Assembly (NCBI GenBank): GCA_016719785.1
Contig: JADJYJ010000031.1
Span: 248,001-312,000, forward strand
DNA from: Candidatus Amarolinea dominans
GTDB taxonomy: Bacteria; Chloroflexota; Anaerolineae; SSC4; Amarolineaceae
Length of the DNA: 64,000 nucleotides
Reading direction: 5' to 3'
Of the stretch, positions 26,312 to 37,700 are shown in pieces; position 1 is the stretch's first letter; each line of letters opens with the position of its first letter. A program made the translations under genes and the position numbers. Under the pieces are notes generated by a model. The model saw nothing but the letters and a program-made list of their open reading frames with translations. It searched no databases and was not told where the DNA came from.

Positions 26312-26779
26312 TCATTTGCGTCTTCTCTTTCGCTGACTGGCAGGTGTTGACACCTTGTCCCGATACGGACAATACGAAGGATGTCGCAACTTGGCAGCAG
26401 CTTGCAAGGCAATTGCCACGCGCACGCCCGGTCTGAGCAACCCCTTCTTGGAAAACTCCAGCCGATATTCAACCGCTTCCCTCCCTGCTTGCGTGGTCAC
26501 TATGTCGCACGACATAGATTCCAGTCGCCGCCCTTGCATATCACGGCGCGTTCTATCTATATCGCCATAAACCAAAGGCGTTCCGCAGCAGAAGCACAGC
26601 ATCGGCAGTTCATGCCCGTTTTCGAAGAGATAGTATACGGTTCCGCCGCGCTGGACTATGTCGGCAATCGGTTGTTGTCCCAAACAACGATCGAGATATT
26701 CGGCGGCACATTCCCACCCTCCGTTGACGTAGATGAGGGGAAACCCATCGCGTGGACACGTTGCAAGAGTATCTGTCAT
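26312..26779 (-). CDS. Hypothetical Cys-rich protein (possible zinc ribbon)
   Basis: 155 codons. Early cysteines (CPRDGFPLIY, WECAAEYLDRCLG) are followed by the compact LCFCCGTPLVYGD. It then has an alpha/beta segment and a basic C-terminus ending in QRKRRRK. The paired cysteines suggest a metal-binding knuckle. It is a single-gene unit in the array, ending just before the boundary repeat at 26268-26294. No family recognised. Confidence 0.6.
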   Translation of the reverse strand: MTDTLATCPRDGFPLIYVNGGWECAAEYLDRCLGQQPIADIVQRGGTVYYLFENGHELPMLCFCCGTPLVYGDIDRTRRDMQGRRLESMSCDIVTTQAGREAVEYRLEFSKKGLLRPGVRVAIALQAAAKLRHPSYCPYRDKVSTPASQRKRRRK

Positions 26780-26850
26780 CTATGACTTTCTCACTTCGGA
26801 CCTGACTTACGGCGTTTGCAAAGACCTTTGGCGCGATGGCGGCGCCAAGC

Positions 26851-26924
26851 GGCTAACGCCACGCGCCAGCCGCCGCCGACTTCGGTAAGCTCAGTCGAGC
26901 CGCCGGCGCGCGCCGTGTTCGGCA
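26851..26924. repeat. attC-like imperfect palindrome
   Basis: Starts GGCTAACGCCACGCGCC and ends GCGCGCCGTGTTCGGC; the arms are reverse-complementary over about 30 bases with bulges. The outer ends (CTAAC and GTTCGG) and the length of about 75 bases resemble integron attC sites. A shorter form of the left arm recurs in both long repeats at 23476 and 23976. A minus-strand open frame runs across it but looks spurious. Confidence 0.6.
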
Positions 26925-27034
26925 GGCCCGCGCCTGGCTCCACATCCTCGCGAACGCGTGGCTCCCTTTCGCCGCGAATCACTGGCGCTCTTTTCTCGCG
27001 AACAAGTGGCAACTTTACCACGAGAAAGGACACA

Positions 27035-27640
27035 TTACAGAATCCCCTTCGCCAGATAGTGCTTTCTAAGGCTCAGACACAGCGGATACATGCTCAAACC
27101 TAGGGGAGCCATTACCAAACCACAAATGACTCCGAGCGTCGAATTGTCTCGGCCACAAAAAGTACACAGATGCACGCGCATCGTTGTCCCATTGTAGCGT
27201 GTGAGATTGAACCCTCTGGCAGGCATTCTTTCGTAGAAACGATCTTCGATTCGAGATAAGACGCCGGTTAGCTCGGTGTCGGTCAGTTCAGCGCATGATA
27301 ACCTCTTGGATCGTGAAAAGAGCGCCACGCCCAATACGGAGTTGGTTTCATCCGTAAACAGGATTTCGGTTCGGTAACTGCGACGACTCACGTAGCTGTG
27401 AACGATATTCTCGCAATCCCATTGTATGTGCTGAAGAGTAACCCAGGCGCTCTCGCCCCAATTGACTAGCGCAGCCGCTTGCGTCACAGAGACGTTAATA
27501 GGCGCATCGGGCATCTTCTGTACTTCATTCCAGCTCACAAATCCCAAGTAGGCAAATGCCACTGCGGCGACGAGACCAAACAGACCGCCGAGTTTCGGAT
27601 ATTGGGCAAATAACCGTAGTAACCCAGGAATTGCGACCAT
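27035..27640 (-). CDS. Hypothetical membrane protein
   Basis: 201 codons from the ATG at 27640 (a start 23 codons upstream is open but adds an Arg-rich stretch from the repeat). One membrane segment near the N-terminus (GLFGLVAAVAFAYLGFV), a soluble middle with YRTEILFTDETNSVLGVALFS, a CTFCGRDN motif, and a second membrane segment near the end (LGVICGLVMAPLGLSMYPL). No family recognised. It is a single gene in the array. Confidence 0.6.
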   Translation of the reverse strand: MVAIPGLLRLFAQYPKLGGLFGLVAAVAFAYLGFVSWNEVQKMPDAPINVSVTQAAALVNWGESAWVTLQHIQWDCENIVHSYVSRRSYRTEILFTDETNSVLGVALFSRSKRLSCAELTDTELTGVLSRIEDRFYERMPARGFNLTRYNGTTMRVHLCTFCGRDNSTLGVICGLVMAPLGLSMYPLCLSLRKHYLAKGIL

Positions 27641-27726
27641 GATGCATAGATTCTTTCGTAGAAGCGGTTGTCTTCGCGGCGCCAACCGCTGTCGTCTTTT
27701 GCAAACCACCCGCCGATCTCGGCAAG

Positions 27727-27783
27727 CGTTCGACTGAATTGTACACTAAATTCAGCCGCTGAAGTGTCTCACGCTTCATTGGC
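27727..27783. repeat. Cassette boundary repeat, copy 5 (extended)
   Basis: The core at 27757-27783 (GTGTCTCACGCTTCATTGGC) is preceded by GAATTGTACACTAAATTCAG, the same order of pieces found before copies 2 and 3 (near 23605 and 24113). It lies just after the 3' end of the next minus-strand gene. Confidence 0.7.
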
Positions 27784-27796
27784 ACAGTGGGCAATC

Positions 27797-28402
27797 TCAA
27801 TGGCTCCAAATCACGTAGAACCAATTTGCATCAACGCGCTTGATGTGAGACCATTGCTCCGGGCCGAGTGCTCGGAGCTCTCGAAATTGTTGAACAGATG
27901 GAGCTTGCCCATCCTCCACATACATATGGCCTGAGAATTCACCGAACATGCGATTTGACGTAAAGAAAATGACAAACAAGCCCCTGCTGTTATCTTCGAT
28001 GGCGATTTGGCTAGTACAGGGCAGCAAATATCGATGGTCAGAATCTATCTCAGCTAATGACTTATCTCCAGGCTTTATATTTCCTTCACGCACAAGGTCA
28101 ACAACTTCCATATAGCCTGCGCGCTTCCATACAAACTCTAGTGATTGACGCCAATCCAAGATATTTGGAAGCAGCGCATAGGCTCCGATGACCGCTACAC
28201 ACAGCACGACAAAGAATAGCCCTTTGCGGCCAGCGCGCACACCTAAACCAATACCAATTATTACAGCCAGCAAGCCAAAAAGGCCACCAACCATGTATAT
28301 CGGATAAACGAGAAGATTTTCGCAGGCCAGCCCCAGGTCTAGACTAAGAGCCGCAAGAACGAGAATGCTAGGAATCAGCAGCAGCACGTAGCGTTTCTTC
28401 AT
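27797..28402 (-). CDS. Hypothetical membrane protein
   Basis: 201 codons. A charged start MKKR, then three hydrophobic segments (LLLIPSILVLAALSLDLGL, YMVGGLFGLLAVIIGIGLG, LFFVVLCVAVIGAYALL) followed by a soluble domain of about 110 residues with IAIEDNSRGLFVIFFTSN and FRELRALGPEQWSHIKRVD. No family recognised. It is the last gene of the array on the right. Confidence 0.6.
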   Translation of the reverse strand: MKKRYVLLLIPSILVLAALSLDLGLACENLLVYPIYMVGGLFGLLAVIIGIGLGVRAGRKGLFFVVLCVAVIGAYALLPNILDWRQSLEFVWKRAGYMEVVDLVREGNIKPGDKSLAEIDSDHRYLLPCTSQIAIEDNSRGLFVIFFTSNRMFGEFSGHMYVEDGQAPSVQQFRELRALGPEQWSHIKRVDANWFYVIWSH

Positions 28403-28732
28403 TACGATTACACTACTCGGTCATCATGGCATCGAGGTTGCCCCACCTCATGTGAAATTTGACGGCGAGTCATGCGTCATCACGCCAGTTGACTCACAGT
28501 GATAGTCCTCGTAATCCACATCCCCCTTGTGTGCAAAGCTCTTGATCATGGGTTGATTGTAACCTAACACTTCTCAGGGCGCAACTCGTTGGGTTTCTGT
28601 GTCTCTGTCAATCCCTGTCAACAATCGGCCTCTGTTCCATGCCCCCCACCACTGCCAGCCTCCATGATGCGCGCGGCGGGCCTTGCCCTGACGGGTGAGA
28701 ACGATGCGCCGAGCGCGGCTGGCGTTGCCCTG
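28403..28732. repeat. Right flank of the cassette array with two repeats, no gene seen
   Basis: Contains the second copy of the 27-base phrase (28475-28501; partner at 25825) and the right copy of the 28-bp direct repeat (28682-28709; partner at 22503). The latter is only about 24 bases from the stop codon of the giant gene. No open frame with recognisable content is present. Confidence 0.7.
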
Positions 28733-31700
28733 CTACTCGATCTCGCGAGCAGTGATTCTCAGCCCGCGCGCGGTCAGCCTGACCGCGGCGGCTGACCGGG
28801 TCGTCACAATCTGCTGGAAGTCGCGCGCGGAGCGCGGCAGCAGGCGGTAGCCGTCGGTGAAGGGCGCCTTGCTGCCGTACTGGCTGACGATGCCGGTGAC
28901 GACCCAGCGCTGCCCGCGGCGCGCGGCCGGCCGCTTGAAGGGCGCGGTGGAGGAGACAAAGACGCGCACCTTCCCGCTGCCGTCGTCCAGCACCATCGCG
29001 CCGCTGCTCAACTCCACCACCTGCCCGCTGATGCGCACCAACGCGCCCTCCCAGGCCTCGCCCAACGCGCCGCTGCGCAGCGGCGTCGCGGCCAACGCCG
29101 CGCCCGCGCCCAGCCGCGCCACATCGGCCGGATTGCCCGACCGCAGCTTCAACTCCCCGCGTTCCGTGCCCAGGCGGCCGCTCACCTGCACATGGTCGCC
29201 CAGGCCCAGGGGCGGATACGCGCCGCTGCTCGCAATCTCCACGCGGATGCCGTACCGGCCCGCCTGCACATAGAACGCGGACTTGTCCGGGCTGCCCAAC
29301 CGCGCCGTGACCTGCCCGCTGATGACCACGCGGCTGTTCAACGGCAATGCACGCGCCGCGCCGATGTCCTCCATGAGTCGAATGGGCGCGGGCGTGGGGG
29401 TAGGCGGCCGCCGCGTCGCCTTCGGGGTTGGGGTTGGCGTGGCCGTGCCCGGCAGGTTGGGCAGCCCAATGGTGACCGCCATGTCGTTGACCCACGCGCC
29501 GCCGCCGTTCAGCGTGCGCGCCCAGGTGCGATCGGCGCCGGGGCTGGTCGCAAAATGGAGCTGATCCACCACCCGGCCCTGCGCATCGAGCAGGCGAATC
29601 CAATCGCCGGTATCGTTCAGGCTGATGTTGGTCTCGCTGCGGAAGAAGAGGGTGTACTGGCCGGGCGCCAACCATTCACTCGTGCCCTTGCGCCAGGTGC
29701 TAGCCTGTGCGCCGGTCGGCTCGATGTCGGTCAACTGCCAGCCCAACAGGTTGACCGGCCGCAGGCCGATGTTGACGACTTCGATCCATTCATCGTCCGT
29801 ATCTCCCACTCCGTCATGGTTCCAATCCGAGCGCGGCGAAACCATCATCTCGTTGAGGCGCAGGCCGGGCGCGGGCAGCGGGCCTTCCACGAACAGCGGG
29901 CTGGCCGCGGCCACATCGCCATCGGGCTGAATGGCCCTGGCCCACAGCGCGCTGCCCGGCGCGACCGTCAGCGTCAGCGCCCACGCGGCGTTCCCGCTCA
30001 CCACGGTTTGCGTGAGAACCTGGCCGCCGTTGAGCAGTTCCAGGGTGGCGGCCTCGTCATCCGCGTAGTGGACGATCAGGCTGGCCGGCGCCTGGCTGGA
30101 GAGCAGCCCGCCCGACCACTGCGCGCCCGCCTGCATGATCAATCCCAGGTCACGATCCGTGGTCAGCCAGGTGCGGCCGCTGCGCAAGGCATCCAGGACC
30201 TGCGTTGGTCCGAGTTCCGGCACCAGCACGCCGAGGCGCCAACTCTCAGCGGACGTCCAGGTCAGCGGCGCCAGGCCGGTGCGCCGGCCGCTGGTCCAGG
30301 CCTGTGCAAAGGGCAACGTGATCGCCTGCGCCTCGCCCACATCATCCGGGCTGGTTTCAAGCAGGGACACCAGGTCCGCTGCCAGGCTGCTGTGCGCCTC
30401 CCAGCCCGCGGCCGCGGCGCTGACCAACGTCGCAGGATGGCCGGCTGCCCATGACCAGAGATCGCCCGCGCCCGGCAGTTGATCCACGCCGGTCAGGTCG
30501 AGATCGTCAGCGGCCAGACCGATGAGGGGCAGCAGTCCCTGCACGCCGGCCGCAGCCTCATGGGTCTGCTGCCAGCGTGCGGCCGTCAAATTCGCCAGGG
30601 GATCGTTCAGGGCCAGGAAATGCAGCCCGGCCGCCTGCCCGCGAGCCAGGACATAGGCCGGCCCCCCTTCGCCGTCGCCAAAGCCAGACTGCGCCAGCAG
30701 CCCGCCCCAAACGCCCTGCCAGCCGCCAGGCAAAATCCAGGGCGTGGGCGCGGCGCCCGGCGTCGGCCAGGGTTCCACCCACCCCGGGCTGGGCAGCGCC
30801 ACGCGCAGATCGGCGTCCAGATCATCGCTGTCCGCGCCGCCCACCCGCTGCAAGGAATAGGGCTGTTCGGCCTGCGCATGACCGGCCAACCCCAGGCCGG
30901 CCGCGTCGCCATCGGCAAAGGCGAGGGCGTCGAGCACGCGATCGTCCGGGCCGAGCAGGAGCACTTCATCGCCGCTGTTGGAGAGGGTCCAACTGCCATG
31001 CCCCCAATCAGTGTCACGCGCCAGGTTGGGCACCTCCGGGCTGTCCGGGTAATCGGCGCCGCTGACGCGCACCTCGTAATCAGGCCAGGCGGCAAAACGC
31101 GCCCGGTACGCGGCCGCGTTCTTGGCGATGACGATACTCTGGCCGGGCGTCAGCAGAACCCCGGCGGGCAGGCGGTACATGCCTTCACCGCCGCCGGCCG
31201 TCTCCTCATCGCCCACGCGGTAGAAACCGAGATCGAGCGGCCCCTGGTCGGCGTTGAACAGCTCGATGAATTCGTCGCCCTCGGTGTCAGGCGTGGTGCC
31301 ATCGTACAGCACCTCGCCCAGGCGCAGCAGACCAGGTGTGCCCTGCGGCGTCGGCGTCGCGGTCAGGGTTGGTGTGCGCGTAGGGGTCGCCGTGCGCGTG
31401 ACGGTGGCCGTGGGCGGGGTGCAATCCTCATCCGCGCAGTTGCTGTGACCGGGCGACGGCGCCGTGTCTTCGCTCCAGGCGTCGCTGCCGTCGGGCAGCG
31501 CGCTCCAGGCGCGGTCATCGCCGGCGCTGGCGTAATGCACGGCCTGCAGCTCGCGGCCGTCCGGCGCCAGCAGACGCACATCGTCGCCGCCAGTATTGTT
31601 GAGCGCCACCCCGCTCTGGCTGCGGAAGAAGACCAGGAAGCCATGCGCAGGCAGCAGCGTGCCGGCCGCGAAGCTGTAAGGCGTGGAGCCGCCGCCCGCA

Positions 31701-34700
31701 AGGTCGTCGAACTGAAAGCCGCCCAGGTTGAGCGCCGTGCTGCCGTTGTTGAACAGTTCGACGTATTCGTCATCCTCATCCAGCACCCCGTCGCCGTTCC
31801 AATCCACGCTCTCCGGCGCGGGCAGGAACTCGTTCAGGCGCACGGCCGCCCAGGCCGGGTCAGGCGTCGGCGTGACGCTGACCGTGGCGGTAGGCGTCGG
31901 GGTTGGCGTCCCACATCCCGTCTCCGCGCAATTGCTACGGCCGGGCGAGGGCGCCGCGTCCCCGCTCCAGGCATCGCTGCCGTCGGGCAGCGCGCTCCAG
32001 GCGCGGTCATCGTGCGCGCTGGCGTAATGCACGGCCTGCAGCTCGCGGCCGTCCGGCGCCAGCAGACGCACATCGTCGCCGCCAGTATTGTTGAGCGCAA
32101 CCCCGCTCTGGCTGCGGAAGAGGACCAGGAAGCCATGCGCAGGCAGCAGCGTGCCAGCCGCGAAGCTATAGGGCGTGGAGCCGCCGTTGGCAAGGTCGTC
32201 GAACTGGAAGCCGTCCAGGTCGAGCGCCGTGCTGCCGCTGTTGAACAGCTCGACGTATTCGTCATCCTCATCCAGCACCCCGTCGCCGTTCCAATCCACG
32301 CTCTCCGGCGCGGGCAGGAACTCGTTCAGGCGCACGGCCGCCCAGGCCGGGTCAGGCGTCGGCGTGACGCTGACCGTGGCGGTAGGCGTCGGGGTTGGCG
32401 TCCCACATCCCGGCTCCGCGCAGTTACTGCGATCGGGCGAGGGCGGCGGGTCCCCGCTCCAGGCATCGCTGCCGTCGGGCAGCGCGCTCCAGGCGCGGTC
32501 ATCGCCGGCGCTGGCGTAATGCACGGCCTGCAGCTCGCGGCCGTCCGGCGCCAGCAGTCGCGCATCGTCGCCGCCAGTATTGTTGAGCGCAACCCCGCTC
32601 TGGCTGCGGAAGAGGACCAGGAAGCCATGCGCAGGCAGCAGCGTGCCGGCCGCGAAGCTATAGGGCGTGGAGCCGCCGTTGGCAAGGTCGTCGAACTGGA
32701 AGCCGTCCAGGTCGAGCGCCGTGCTGCCGTTGTTGAACAGTTCGACGTATTCGTCATCCTCATCCAACACCCCGTCGCCGTTCCAGTCTACGGCTTCTGG
32801 CGCGGGCAGGAACTCGTTCAGGCGCACGGCCGCCCAAGCCGGGTCAGGCGTCGGCGTGGCGGTGGGTGTCACGGCCTCGGTCGGCGTGGCGGTGGGGGTG
32901 GGTAACGTCACCGAGTTGGGCTGGCGCGGCGTACCCTGAATGGCGTTGCCGTCCGCATCCAGGCCGTTGCGCACCAAGCCGTTATTGGTCGCCCAGTTGG
33001 CGTCGCTGTCGGGTAAGGCCGCGTCCAGGCGCTCCAGGGTCACGTAATCGGGGTAACCCGATCCAGCCGGCCATGCGCCGCCGTCGCCGTTGGCCGTATC
33101 TACGACATGACCGCGGGCGTCGCGCAAGGTCAGGGCTTCGCCGTTGTTGCTCAGCGTGCCTTCGTAGATGAGATCGGCCGGCGTGTCGTTGACCGTGGTA
33201 TCGTCGCTGCGCTCCAGGAGATAGAACGCGCCCGGCGCCAGCGCGCCGCTGAGGGTGACGGTGACATCGCCGCCATCGCTCAGGGTCCAGCCGACCAGAT
33301 CAACGGCCGCGGGGCCAGGGTTGAACAGTTCCATCCATTCATCGCTGGCGCTGGCCAGGGTGCCGCCCCAGGCGATTTCGTTGATGACCACGGTCAAGGG
33401 AGTGGCCGGCGTGGGTGTGGATGTCGGCGTCCCTTCCGGCGTATTCGTGGGCGTGGGCGTGACGAACACCGGGCCGCGGCCGGGTGACGGCGACGCTTCA
33501 TCGAACCAGTCCGCGGCGCGATCGGTGTCCACGGCCGGATCGCGGCGGGCCAGGCTGTGACCGGGCGCCACATCGGGCACGGACGGATCAAAAACGGCGG
33601 TGTTGTCGCCCCAGGAGAGGGCATCCATCAGGCGGCCCGCGCCGTCGCTCAGGCGCAGGAGGTCGCCGGTGTTGCCCAGGCCATTGCCGAGCTGCCCATC
33701 GGCGATGGCGATGATGGGTGCGGTGACAGCCGGGTAGTGCGCCAGGAAATCGGTCGGGCTGGCGGCCAGGATCAGAAAGGCGCCGGGCGTGAGCACCAGG
33801 GTTGGCAGCAGGTCAGTGCCCAGGTTGTCAGTCAGCGACCAGCCGCTGAGGCGCAGCAGGGAATCGCTGTTGTTGCGCAGTTCCACCCACTCCCAGGCGC
33901 TGTCAGTGCCAGGCTCGATGCTGTCGTACTCCACTTCGGTGATGAGTACGGCCGCGGCGGGCAGAGGGGTCGGCGTGGCCGAAGGCTCGTCGTCCCAGAA
34001 GGCGAAGCCGGTGAACTGGCCGCCGCTCGTGGGGCCGATGGCGATCCAGTTGGGGTCCATCACGACGCCGCCGCTGCCGGCCAGCGCGGCCACGGAGGTC
34101 AGGCCGGCGGGGTCAATCTCGACCAGGTGGTAGTAGGGGAATTCGGCCAGGGCCTGGGGGAGTTCCAGGAGAAAACTGCCATCCGGCCGCGTCAGGCCGT
34201 TGAGCAGCCAGCGATCCCAGGCGTTGACGTGCGCGCCGGCCCACAACTGCACAGTGACGCCGCCCAGCGGCTGCGTGGTGTCGCCAGGCTGGCCGCGGTA
34301 GACCGCGCCGCTGACCGTGACCGGGCCGAGCGTGGGCTGATTGCTGGCGCCGGGCGACGGCGGCACGGAATCTACCCAGGTGTCGCTGCCATCGGGCAAC
34401 GCGCTCCAGGCCTGATCGTCGCCCGCCGTCGTGAAATGGAAAATTTGCGTCTGCTGGCCATCCGGCGCCAGTAGACGAACGTCGTCGCCGCCGGTGTTGT
34501 TGAGCGCCACGCCGGTCTCACTGCGGAAGAAGACGCGGAAGCCATGTGCGGGCAGCAGGGTGCCGGCCGCAAAGGTGTAAGGTGTCGAGCCGCCGTTGGC
34601 GATGTCGTCGAACTGCCAGCCGCCCACATCCACGGGAATGTCGCCTGTGTTGAGCAGCTCCACATATTCATCATCTTCATCCAGGATGCCATCGCCGTTC

Positions 34701-37700
34701 CAGTCCACGTTTTCTGGCGCGGCCAGGAATTCGTTGAGGCGCACGGCTTGCCAGGACGGGTTGGGGGTGGGCGTTGGGGTGAGCGTCGGCGTCGGACCAA
34801 CCGTTGGCGTCAGTGTGGCGGTCGCGGTGGGCGTGGAGGTGGCCGGTTGATTGGAAGCGCCCGGCGACGGCGGGTAGGCGTCGGTCCAAACCGTGCCGCC
34901 ATCAACGACTTTGCTGTACGACCAGTCCACATCGGGGTTGGCGAACCAGTAGTCTTCCACCTGGATGCCGCCCGGGGCCAGCAGGCGCACCTGCTCGCTG
35001 CCGGTGTTATTGAGCGCGACGCCGGTTTCGCTGCGGAAGAAGATGGCAAACTCGCCAGGCCCCAGGAGGCGTCCGGCCGGGATGGTGTAAGGGGCGGTGC
35101 CGCCGTTCGCCAGGTCGTCGAGCTGCCAGCCCTCCAGGTTGACCGGGGACGCGCCCGCGTTGTACAGTTCGATCCATTCATCGTTCTGGTCGGCCGTGCC
35201 GTCGCCGTTCCAGTCAATGGCGAATGGCGCGGGTAGCACCTCGTTCAGCGAGATGGGCGGCAGCGGCGCGGGTGACGCGGTCGGCGTCGAGGTGTCGGCG
35301 CCGGGCAAGGGTGTCGGTGTGGCGGTCGCGGTGGGCGTCGTCGCGCCGCCGTCCCAGCCGGGCGCGGGCGGAAAGCGGTTGGCCCAGTCGGCCGCGGTGT
35401 CGGTGTCGTAACCCGCGCTGATACGCTCGGACGAGTGGCCCGCAGGCACGACCGGCACGGAAGGATCGAGCACGGTGGTGTCAGTGCCCCAGGAAAGACC
35501 GTCCACCGTCAGCCCGGCCGGGTCCGAGAGCAGCAGGCGGTCGCCACTGTTGCCCAGGCCATTGCCGATGGCGTTGTTGAGAAACACCACCGGCGCGGGC
35601 ACCGTCGGGTAGTTGACGTGAAACAGCGGGCTGGAGGCCACGATGACGAAGCCGTGTCCGGCGATGGTCAGATCGGGGATGATGTCCTGGCTGCTGTTGT
35701 CACCGATGCGCCAGCCGCTGAGAACCAGCACGTCGCCGCTCGTGTTGTACAGCTCGAACCACTCGTAATCGCTGTCGCTGCCCGCCTGAACCGTGTCGTA
35801 CTCCACCTCGTTGATGACGATGGCATGGGGCGGCGCGGATGGCGTGGGCGTTGGGGTGTCCGTCGCCGTCGCCGTTGCAGTCATCGTGGCGGTCACCGTC
35901 GGCGTCGGGGTATGGGTCGCACCCGGATCAGTCGTGGGCGTGGGCGTGGGAACCCCGGTCGCGGTGGGCGTGGATGTCACCGTCGGCGTGGCGGTGGGCG
36001 TCGTCGCGCCGCCGTCCCAGCCGGGCGCGGGCGGGAAGCGGTTGGCCCAATCGGCGGCGGTGTCGGTGTCGTAACCCGCGCTGAGGCGCTCGGCCGAATG
36101 ACCCGCAGGCACCACCGGCACGGAAGGATCGAGCACGGTGGTGTCGGCGCCCCAGGAAAGCCCGTCCACCGTCAGCCCGGCCGGGTCCGAGAGCAGCAGA
36201 CGGTCGCCGCTGTTGCCCAACCCGTTGCCGATGGCGCCGTTCAGAAACACCACCGGCGCGGGCACGACCGGGTAGTTGACGTGAAACTGCGGGCTGGAGG
36301 CCACGATGACGAAGCCGTGTCCGGCGATGGTCAAATCGGGGATGATGTCCTGGCTGCTGTTGTCGCCGATGCGCCAGCCGCTGAGAACCAGCGCATCGCC
36401 GCTCGTGTTGTACAGCTCGAACCACTCGTAGTCGCTGTCGCTGCCCGCCTGCACCGTGTCGTACTCCACCTCGTTGATGACGATGGCATGGGGCGGCGCG
36501 GATGGCGTGGGCGTTGGGGTGTCCGTCGCCGTTGCCGTTGCCGTCATCGTGGCGGTCACCGTCGGCGTCGGGGTATTGGTCGCACCCGGATCAGTCGTGG
36601 GCGTGGGCGTGGGAACCCCGGTCGCGGTGGGCGTGGATGTCACCGTCGGCGTGGCGGTGGGCGTCGTCGCGCCGCCGTCCCAGCCGGGCGCGGGCGGGAA
36701 GCGGTTGACCCAGTCGGCCGCGGTGTCGGTGTCGTAACCCGCGCTGAGGCGCTCGGCCGAATGACCCGCAGGCGCCACCGGCACGGAAGGATCGAGCACG
36801 GTGGTGTCGGCGCCCCAGGAAAGACCGTCCACCGTCAGTCCGGCCGGGTCCGAGAGCAGCAGGCGGTCGCCGCTGTTGCCCAACCCGTTGCCGATGGCGT
36901 TGTTCAGAAACACCACGGGCGCGGGCACCGTCGGGTAGTTGACGTGAAACAGCGGGCTGGAGGCCACGATGACGAAGCCGTGTCCGGCGATGGTCAGATC
37001 GGGGATGATGTCCTGGCTGCTGTTGTCGCCGATGCGCCAGCCGCTGAGAACCAGCGCGTCGCCGCTCGTGTTGTACAACTCGAACCACTCGTAGTCGCTG
37101 TCGCTGCCCGCCTGCACCGTGTCGTACTCCACCTCGTTGATGACGATGGCATGGGGCGGCGCGGATGGCGTGGGCGTTGGGGTGTCCGTCGCCGTCGCCG
37201 TTGCAGTCATCGTGACGGTCACCGTCGGCGTCGGGGTATGGGTCGCACCCGGATCAGTCGTGGGCGTCGGCGTGGGAACCCCGGTCGCGGTGGGCGTAGA
37301 TGTCACCGTCGGCGTGACCGTCGGCGTCGTCGCGCCGCCGTCCCAGCCGGGCGCGGGCGGGAAGCGGTTGGCCCAATCGGCCGCGGTGTCGGTGTCGTAA
37401 CCCGCGCTGAGGCGCTCGGCCGAGTGACCCGCAGGCGCCACCGGCACGGAAGGATCGAGCACGGTGGTGTCGGTACCCCAGGAAAGCCCGTCCACCGTCA
37501 GCCCGGCCGGGTCCGAGAGCAGCAGGCGGTCGCCGCTGTTGCCCAACCCGTTACCGATGGCGTTGTTCAGAAACACCACCGGCGCGGGCACGACCGGGTA
37601 GTTGACGTGAAACTGCGGGCTGGAGGCCACGATGACAAAGCCATGCCCGGCGATGGTCAGATCGGGGATGATGTCCTGGCTGCTGTTGTCGCCGATGCGC

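Noticed and set aside
26791..27033. 80-codon minus-strand frame between two array genes
   Set aside because: Most of it is translation of the attC-like palindrome (GLPNTARAGGSTELTEVGG); no ribosome site.
36456..36737. Small Val/Gly-rich plus-strand frames repeated every 663 bases
   Set aside because: They are antisense translations of the Thr/Pro linkers of the giant gene and repeat only because that gene repeats.
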